In this document: positions 7,083 through 11,210 of the stretch, piece after piece | Position numbering within the stretch: position 1 is the stretch's first letter | How the letters are laid out: every line of letters begins with the position of its first letter | Origin: Nitrospirota bacterium | GTDB taxonomy: Bacteria > Nitrospirota > Nitrospiria > SBBL01 > Manganitrophaceae | DNA length: 11,210 nucleotides | NCBI GenBank assembly: GCA_023248505.1 | Contig: JAHFEM010000017.1 | Location: forward strand, 1 to 11,210 | Reading direction: 5' to 3' | Made by a program: the position numbers and the translations under genes | The notes under the pieces: model-generated | Told to the model about the DNA's origin: nothing | Seen by the model: only the letters and a program-made list of their open reading frames with translations | The model's database searches: none

Positions 7083-7775
7083 CTATCTTTTCACCGTGGA
7101 ATAGGCGGCCGGGTAGGCGCCGTTGCCGCTGCCGTTTCCATTCCCATTGCCGTTCAGGCCCTTCCGGTTTGTGCACTGGACCACCTTCCAGTAGTTGAGC
7201 GGCTTGACGCTTCTCTTTTTTTCCACGACCAGCGGTTTCCCGCTCAAGAGAATGCTCAAGTCGAGGTCGGCCTGAAAGCCGATCTTCTTGGTAAAGGGGG
7301 AGATGACCTTTTCACAGGTCGAGATGAAGGGGTTGATGTTCTTGAAGTGGTTCAGCAGGACGATTTTTCCGCCGACCTTGCAGACGCGGATCATCTCCGA
7401 GATGACCTGGTGGGGATCGGGAACGGCGGAGATGACATAGGCGGCGAAGATGGAATCGAAAGAGTTATCGGGAAAAGTCATCTTCATCGCATCCATCTTC
7501 ATCAACTGAATATGGGGAAGCTGATACTGGCGGACGCGCTGTCGTCCCTTCTCCAACATCGGCTCGCAGAAGTCGATCCCGATGACTTTGCAGTTGCGTG
7601 GATAGAATGGAAGGGAGAGGCCGGTGCCGACCCCGACTTCCAGAACGGTTTCCCCCCCCCGAATATTTAAAAGCTGGATTGCATCCGCGCGTGATTGGTG
7701 GAAGAACTTTCCAAAGACCAGGTCATAGAATCCCGAGAAGACAGTATAGGCCCGCTCGATACTTTTCGCATCCAT
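7083..7775 (-). CDS. class I SAM-dependent methyltransferase, Pmt/UbiE-like
   Basis: A 230-residue Rossmann-fold methyltransferase. Motif I is VLEVGVGTGLSLPFYP (44-59), which binds S-adenosylmethionine. GIDFCEPML (66-74) holds the acidic ribose-binding residue D68. MDAMKMTFPDNSFDSIFAAYVISAVPDP (94-121) covers motifs II-III, and RVCKVGGKIVLLNHF (130-144) is the post-motif strand. The LEVGVGTGLSLPFYP form with an N-terminal 'YDLVFGKFFHQSR' segment resembles Rhodobacter-type phosphatidylethanolamine N-methyltransferase, so a phospholipid substrate is the best guess. A quinone or other small molecule is possible. The C-terminal tail (208-219) is an Asn/Gly repeat not expected in the family. AGGAG lies about nine bases before ATG 7775. 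It is 189 bases downstream of the codirectional HTH-MBL gene and separated from it by a hairpin. Confidence 0.88.
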   Translation of the reverse strand: MDAKSIERAYTVFSGFYDLVFGKFFHQSRADAIQLLNIRGGETVLEVGVGTGLSLPFYPRNCKVIGIDFCEPMLEKGRQRVRQYQLPHIQLMKMDAMKMTFPDNSFDSIFAAYVISAVPDPHQVISEMIRVCKVGGKIVLLNHFKNINPFISTCEKVISPFTKKIGFQADLDLSILLSGKPLVVEKKRSVKPLNYWKVVQCTNRKGLNGNGNGNGSGNGAYPAAYSTVKR

Positions 7776-7936
7776 ATGAGCATTCTCCTATTAACGTATA
7801 GCATGACGCGTGATACCAGGATGGAGATTTCATTCGGGTCGTTGATGGATTTTAGAAAAAAAGATCAGAAGAATCAAGATAATTGTAACAGAGATGGTCC
7901 TCCGAACGAAAGCCGAATCGAATCGGAGGTGTTTGG

Positions 7937-7962
7937 AGGCCGCTCTTAAAGCGGAGCGGCCT
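7937..7962 (-). terminator. hairpin just after the HTH-MBL gene
   Basis: A perfect 9-bp inverted repeat (AGGCCGCTC and GAGCGGCCT) with an eight-base loop begins two bases past the TAA stop of the HTH-MBL gene. No T tract follows on the minus strand. A U-less terminator or transcript-end stabiliser is likely. Confidence 0.5.
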
Positions 7963-7964
7963 GC

Positions 7965-8813
7965 TTAAAACCGATCTGTAAAAAAGGGATTATGCTGTTG
8001 CTCCTCCTCGACCGTGGTCGCCGGACCATGGCCGGGGAAGAGGCGGGTCTCTCCCGGAAGGGAGAGGATCGCCTCTCGAACCGATCGAAGCAGGAGAGGA
8101 TAGGTCGATGAGGATTGCGCTCGGCCGAGCGATCCGGCGAAGAGAGCATCGCCGACAAAGGCGACAGGCGCCTCTAATCCATTCGACGGCTCGATCAAAA
8201 AGGTCGTTCCACCGGGGGTATGGCCTGGGCTTCGCCGGTAGCGAACGCGAAATCGTCCGACCGGGATCTCCATTCCCTCTTGAAGGAGGGCCCCTCCCTG
8301 GGGCGGCCGGCTCCCCTCCGAGAATTCATCCGAATGGAGGTAGATCGGCGCGCCGGTCGCGGCGTGGATTCGATCGGCGCCGCCGACATGATCGGCGTGC
8401 GTATGGGTAATGCAGAGGGCGACCAGGCGGATCTTCTCCTTTTTGATCTGCGCCAAGACCTGTTCGGGGCTGTAGCCGGTGTCGAAGAGGGCTCCCTCCC
8501 CCGTGGCGGGATCGACGAAGAGATACCCGTTCACCGGGTAGTTGCCGATCCGGCCGTCGATCCACCGGAGCATCCGGATCGGCTTCTCCGACCGAGGCGT
8601 CCATTCCGATCGGGCGATCTCGGCCAGCTTACGCGGATCAAGGGAGAGCGCGCCGGAGAGGCGCTTGATCTCCTCCTCGGTCGGCCGGTCTTCCCCTTCC
8701 AGCGCCGCGATCCTCTTCTCCGGAACAGCCGCATTGCGCGCCAGGTCGGCGGAAGACCATCCTTTCCCGAAGCGGGCTTTACCGATGATGTCTGCAAAGG
8801 TATCTTCGAGCAC
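7965..8813 (-). CDS. XRE-type HTH fused to glyoxalase II-like metallo-beta-lactamase
   Basis: A 282-residue cytosolic fusion. Residues about 5-66 match the Cro/XRE helix-turn-helix pattern (FADIIGKARFGKGWSSADLA, VPEKRIAALEG, LSGALSLDPRKLAEIA). Residues about 80-282 are a metallo-beta-lactamase hydrolase with a complete two-metal site: THTHADHVGG (H137, H139, D141, H142), H198 in SPGHTPGG, D222 in FVGDALF, and H262 in FPGHG. This branch contains hydroxyacylglutathione hydrolases and other thioester or sulfur hydrolases, so the substrate cannot be read from the sequence. I place the start at GTG 8813: GGGGAG lies six bases upstream, and a promoter (8832-8861) falls inside the longer ATG 8924 version, whose extra 37 residues do not resemble the family. 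The gene is divergent from glgC. A metabolite-sensing regulator or self-regulated enzyme is possible. Confidence 0.85.
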   Translation of the reverse strand: MLEDTFADIIGKARFGKGWSSADLARNAAVPEKRIAALEGEDRPTEEEIKRLSGALSLDPRKLAEIARSEWTPRSEKPIRMLRWIDGRIGNYPVNGYLFVDPATGEGALFDTGYSPEQVLAQIKKEKIRLVALCITHTHADHVGGADRIHAATGAPIYLHSDEFSEGSRPPQGGALLQEGMEIPVGRFRVRYRRSPGHTPGGTTFLIEPSNGLEAPVAFVGDALFAGSLGRAQSSSTYPLLLRSVREAILSLPGETRLFPGHGPATTVEEEQQHNPFFTDRF

Positions 8814-8831
8814 CCGTTTCTCCCCTGCTTG

Positions 8832-8861
8832 AACATACAGGAGGCCGCGCCCGTCTGTCAA
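8832..8861 (-). promoter_or_regulatory. promoter of the HTH-MBL gene
   Basis: On the minus strand TTGACA (8861-8856) is followed after 18 bases by TATGTT (8837-8832). Transcription would begin close to the GGGGAG ribosome site and about 12 bases before the GTG at 8813. This supports that start and implies a very short leader. Confidence 0.5.
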
Positions 8862-8896
8862 TGACGACGATAGAATAAAAATCAGCGCATTTCCGA

Positions 8897-8925
8897 TTGA
8901 ATTTTGCGTGGATTTGAAATACACT
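8897..8925 (+). promoter_or_regulatory. candidate promoter of glgC
   Basis: TTGAAT (8897-8902) is followed after 17 bases by TACACT (8920-8925); each box matches the sigma70 consensus at four of six positions. It points away from the HTH-MBL promoter, whose -35 box is 35 bases off. A small dyad, AGAAT-T-ATTCT (8929-8939), overlaps the expected start site and could be an operator. Confidence 0.4.
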
Positions 8926-8953
8926 CTCAGAATTATTCTTTGGCGAGGGAGAA

Positions 8954-10180
8954 GTGGAAGTTATCGATAAGACAATATCGATTGTCCTGGCCGGCGGGGT
9001 CGGCTCCCGTCTTCATCCCTTGACCGCCGATCGGGCCAAGCCGGCGGTTCCCTTCGGCGGGATTTACCGGATCATCGATTTTACCCTCACGAATTGTCTC
9101 CATTCGGGCCTTCGGCGCATCCTCGTCCTGACGCAATACAAATCGCACTCGCTTCATAAACACCTTCGGGACGGTTGGTCGATCTTCATCTCGGAGATCG
9201 GCGAATTCATCACGGCCGTTCCGGCGCAGATGCGGGTGGGAGAGGGATGGTACGCCGGGACCGCCGATGCGATCAACCAGAATATCTACCTCTTGGAGCG
9301 AAGCGGGGCCGAGTATGTCCTGATTCTGGCCGGGGACCATATCTATCGGATGGACTACGCCCGTATGCTCGAGGAGCATGCCCGCCGGAAATTCGACGTC
9401 ACGGTGGCCTGCATGCCGGTGCCGATCGCCGAGGCCAGCTCCTTCGGCGTGATGCACATCGACGAGCAGATGCGGGTCCGGAGCTTCATTGAAAAATCCC
9501 CCAATCCTCCCTCCATGCCGGACGATCCCGGACGGGCCCTGGCCTCGATGGGGGTCTACGTCTTCAACCTCCCCTTTCTTCTCGAGGTTCTGGCCCAGGA
9601 CCACGAGGACGATACCTCCGGTCACGACTTCGGAAAGAATATCCTCCCAAGCATCATTAAGACCCACGCCGTCGGGGCGTATCGCTTCGGCGGCGCGGAA
9701 GGACGCGTGACCCGCGACGGTTACTGGCGCGATGTCGGAACCCTCGATGCCTACTACCAGGCGAACATGGATCTCCTCGAACCGGTTCCGCCGATGGATC
9801 TCTATCAGACGGATTGGATGATTCGAACCTATCATGGCCAGTATCCGGCCGCCAGAATGGCCCCTTCGTCCACCGGAGAGGCCGGATCGGTCATCAACAC
9901 GCTGCTCGCCGGCGGGGATGTCATCATCGGCGCGCGGGTTCTCCATTCGATCCTCTCGCCCGATGTCTGGGTGGAATCGGGGGCGGTGGTGGAGGATGCG
10001 ATCCTCTTTGAAGGGGTCCGCGTCGGTGTGCGGGCCCGCCTGCGGCGCTGCATCCTCGACAAAGGAGTTTGCGTTCCGGCGGGAGAGACGATCGGCTGGA
10101 ATATGGACGAAGATCGCCGCCGGGGATTCACCCTCTCGGAGGGAGGGGTTGTGGTGGTGCCGAGAGGGTATAAATTCTAA
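8954..10180 (+). CDS. glgC: glucose-1-phosphate adenylyltransferase (ADP-glucose pyrophosphorylase)
   Basis: A 408-residue cytosolic enzyme making ADP-glucose and pyrophosphate from ATP and glucose 1-phosphate, the first committed step of bacterial glycogen synthesis. The nucleotidyltransferase domain shows VLAGGVGSRLHPLT (11-24), RAKPAVPFGG (27-36, K29), SGLRRILVLTQYKSHSL (51-67), GWYAGTADAINQN (98-110), LAGDHIYRMDY (125-135, metal-binding D129), FIEK (178-181, sugar-phosphate K181), SMGVYVF (198-204) and GYWRDVGTLDAYYQANMDLL (256-275). The C-terminal part from about residue 310 is the left-handed beta-helix used for oligomerisation and allostery. The usual EKP is EKS here. The length is slightly below E. 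coli's 431. It starts with GTG, with GAGGGAG just upstream and no better in-frame start. No other glycogen gene lies in the window. It is divergent from the HTH-MBL gene. Confidence 0.95.
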   Translation: MEVIDKTISIVLAGGVGSRLHPLTADRAKPAVPFGGIYRIIDFTLTNCLHSGLRRILVLTQYKSHSLHKHLRDGWSIFISEIGEFITAVPAQMRVGEGWYAGTADAINQNIYLLERSGAEYVLILAGDHIYRMDYARMLEEHARRKFDVTVACMPVPIAEASSFGVMHIDEQMRVRSFIEKSPNPPSMPDDPGRALASMGVYVFNLPFLLEVLAQDHEDDTSGHDFGKNILPSIIKTHAVGAYRFGGAEGRVTRDGYWRDVGTLDAYYQANMDLLEPVPPMDLYQTDWMIRTYHGQYPAARMAPSSTGEAGSVINTLLAGGDVIIGARVLHSILSPDVWVESGAVVEDAILFEGVRVGVRARLRRCILDKGVCVPAGETIGWNMDEDRRRGFTLSEGGVVVVPRGYKF

Positions 10181-10185
10181 GATAC

Positions 10186-10253
10186 GGTAGGCGGAAGGGG
10201 GGAGAGGGAAAAAATGAAAGAAATTCTTTTCGACTTTCCCCCTCCCGACTACC
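10186..10253. terminator. long imperfect inverted repeat between convergent glgC and cyclophilin genes
   Basis: Arms 10186-10201 and 10238-10253 pair over 16 positions. On the minus-strand RNA there is one mismatch and one G-U pair; on the plus-strand RNA there are two mismatches. The stem has five consecutive G-C pairs next to a 36-base A/T-rich loop. The position six bases after the glgC stop and 21 bases past the cyclophilin stop fits a shared two-way terminator, but neither side has a clean T tract. Confidence 0.45.
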
Positions 10254-10273
10254 CGCTCCCGTGTTTTGATTGG

Positions 10274-10876
10274 TTACTTCGCTCTGATGATATTAACTTT
10301 CTTGATCACCACGTCGGTCTTAGGGCGATCCCGCTCGTCGCGCGGGACGCTGACGATTTTCTTGACCACCTCCTGACCCTCGACGACCTGACCGAAGATG
10401 CTGTGGCGGTTGTTCAACCAATCGGCCGAGCCGTCCATGATAAAGAACTGGCTCCCGTTGGTATTTCGGCCGGCATTGGCCATCGCCAGGCGGCCGGGGC
10501 GATCGAATTTCAGGTTCGCCGAGAACTCATCCTCAAACTGATAGCCGGGCCCTCCCGTTCCATTCCCGAGCGGATCTCCCCCCTGGATCATGAAGCCGGG
10601 AATGACGCGATGGAAAATCACACCGTCATAGAGCGGCCGCTTCACCTTCTGTCTCGTTTTCGGGTCGGTCCACTCCTTGGTCCCCTCGGCCAATCCGACG
10701 AAATTCGCCACCGTTTTCGGGGCATCTTTCTCGAAAAGCTCCAGGGTGATGGTTCCCTGTGACGTCTCCATCACGGCATAAAGACCCGGCGGAAGCTTCT
10801 TCTCCTCGGCGGCTCCGTCGGGAACGAGGGCCAGACCGACAACAATGAAACCTAAGATCCAGAACGTCAGCTGCAT
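10274..10876 (-). CDS. exported cyclophilin-type peptidyl-prolyl cis-trans isomerase
   Basis: A 200-residue foldase that isomerises prolyl peptide bonds, predicted periplasmic. Residues 1-23 are a Sec signal peptide (hydrophobic MQLTFWILGFIVVGLALV, cleavage near GAA). The cyclophilin domain runs from about 33 to 198: GTITLELFEKDAPKTVANF (41-59), then LYDGVIFHRVIPGFMIQGGDP (82-102) with the catalytic Arg R90 and F95, M96 and Q98 of the active site. These are followed by GNGTGGPGYQFEDE (104-117), LAMANAGRNTNGSQFFI (130-146), and the HSIFGQVVEG (158-167) close. It is the short bacterial form (PpiA/PpiB class), with a modest insert at 64-80. A full AAGGAGGT lies four bases before ATG 10876. It is convergent with glgC and apparently transcribed alone. 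It would help fold envelope proteins such as the barrel and DUF proteins in this window. Confidence 0.95.
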   Translation of the reverse strand: MQLTFWILGFIVVGLALVPDGAAEEKKLPPGLYAVMETSQGTITLELFEKDAPKTVANFVGLAEGTKEWTDPKTRQKVKRPLYDGVIFHRVIPGFMIQGGDPLGNGTGGPGYQFEDEFSANLKFDRPGRLAMANAGRNTNGSQFFIMDGSADWLNNRHSIFGQVVEGQEVVKKIVSVPRDERDRPKTDVVIKKVNIIRAK

Positions 10877-11105
10877 TCAAACCTCCTTCAAAAGTGAAAG
10901 ACGGGCCGATCTTAATATAACTGAGGCGTCATTGGCAAGCGGGTCAAGGCCTATTGAATGTAAGCCCGGTGACGCCGGATTAAAAAAATCAGGCCGGTGT
11001 GTCGTGCGCATCCTCGGTGATTCGTAGGGTCATCGCTCCTCCGAAGGGGAATCGAGATGAGGATGATCTGGTAGTGACTCAATTTGGTTCTTTTTTTAGG
11101 TGTCA
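10877..11105. other. non-coding region upstream of the cyclophilin gene
   Basis: No credible gene is seen in this interval. The cyclophilin promoter should be here; a TTGACC and a TATATT exist on the minus strand (between 10915 and 10950) but with poor spacing, so I do not call it. No tRNA or recognised riboswitch is apparent. A run of seven T's precedes the hairpin cluster at the right edge. Confidence 0.5.
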
Positions 11106-11202
11106 TTCCCGCGAAGGCGGGAAAGCGCCTGTTTCAATTGTGCGCGTCGGCGCTTTCCAATCGCTTTGCGGAACGCAATCCAGTGATTTAAAATCTCTGG
11201 AT
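11106..11202. repeat. cluster of four hairpins, REP/MITE-like element cut by the window edge
   Basis: Four inverted repeats are packed into 97 bases: TTCCCGC-GAAG-GCGGGAA (11106-11123); GGAAAGCGCC with GGCGCTTTCC (11120-11158, 19-base loop); TTGCG-GAA-CGCAA (11166-11178); and ATCCAG..CTGGAT with a nearly continuous inner stem (11178-11202). The first two share bases and cannot both form fully. The opening CATTCCCGCGAAGGCGGGAA resembles a short extragenic repeat that I recall as common in many bacterial genomes. The element appears to continue past the window. Confidence 0.5.
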
Positions 11203-11210
11203 GCCCGCTG

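Noticed and set aside
6897..7670. Open frame of 257 codons on the plus strand opposite the methyltransferase gene
   Set aside because: The minus strand carries a complete methyltransferase with SAM motifs; the plus product is an Asp/Arg/Gly-rich shadow.
7795..7803. Extended -10-like TGCTATACG upstream of the methyltransferase gene (minus)
   Set aside because: Transcription would start inside the ribosome-binding site, and no -35 box is present at the right distance.
8933..9946. Open frame of 337 codons opposite glgC
   Set aside because: It is antisense to a gene with full GlgC motifs, and its product has no recognisable domain.
10915..10950. TTGACC/TTGCCA and TATATT upstream of the cyclophilin gene (minus)
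   Set aside because: Spacers of about 22 or 13 bases do not fit a normal promoter.
1..11210. CRISPR array, tRNA, rRNA, transposase, integrase, or toxin-antitoxin pair
   Set aside because: I looked for regular direct repeats, cloverleaf sequences and such gene families by eye and saw none; the window looks like ordinary chromosome rather than a mobile island.

Overview
The window reads as a gene-dense stretch of chromosome from a Gram-negative bacterium. Evidence for this is an outer-membrane barrel protein ending in aromatic F, several Sec signal peptides, good AGGAGG ribosome sites and TTGACA-type promoters. The best taxonomic hint is the 627-residue cytochrome bd-like oxidase subunit with a cleavable-looking leader and about 13 membrane helices. 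From memory, this type is found in Nitrospirota (Nitrospira and the manganese-oxidising relatives). The phylum is therefore an inference resting mainly on one gene. I see no insertion sequence, phage gene, CRISPR array, tRNA or rRNA.

Layout from left to right. Bases 1-69 may hold the end of a plus-strand gene that starts outside the window. A minus-strand protein of unknown function (75-695) has its own promoter. A minus-strand SRPBCC/cyclase-like protein (827-1324) ends in a clear rho-independent terminator. A 255-base divergent region follows, with a good sigma70-type promoter and a 16-base dyad. It drives the bd-like oxidase (1580-3463), followed by a small outer-membrane beta-barrel protein (3631-4227). 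Converging on that from the right is a minus-strand pair: a DUF3015 exported protein (6284-6775) upstream of a DUF4105/Lnb-type cysteine enzyme with a barrel-like C-terminal half (4232-6157).

Next come a minus-strand Pmt/UbiE-type SAM methyltransferase with an Asn/Gly-repeat tail (7083-7775) and a minus-strand fusion of an XRE-type helix-turn-helix to a glyoxalase II-like metallo-beta-lactamase domain (7965-8813). The fusion gene is divergent from glgC (8954-10180), the ADP-glucose pyrophosphorylase of glycogen synthesis. The last gene is an exported cyclophilin-type prolyl isomerase (10274-10876, minus), convergent with glgC across a long imperfect inverted repeat. The final 110 bases carry four adjacent hairpins and look like a REP/MITE-like repeat cut by the window edge.

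Most genes are single transcription units with different jobs: respiration, envelope biogenesis and lipid modification, carbon storage, and periplasmic protein folding. There is no obvious multi-gene operon. The points most worth following are the stand-alone bd-like oxidase, the DUF3015-DUF4105 envelope pair, the HTH-MBL fusion next to glgC, and the hairpin cluster at the right edge.
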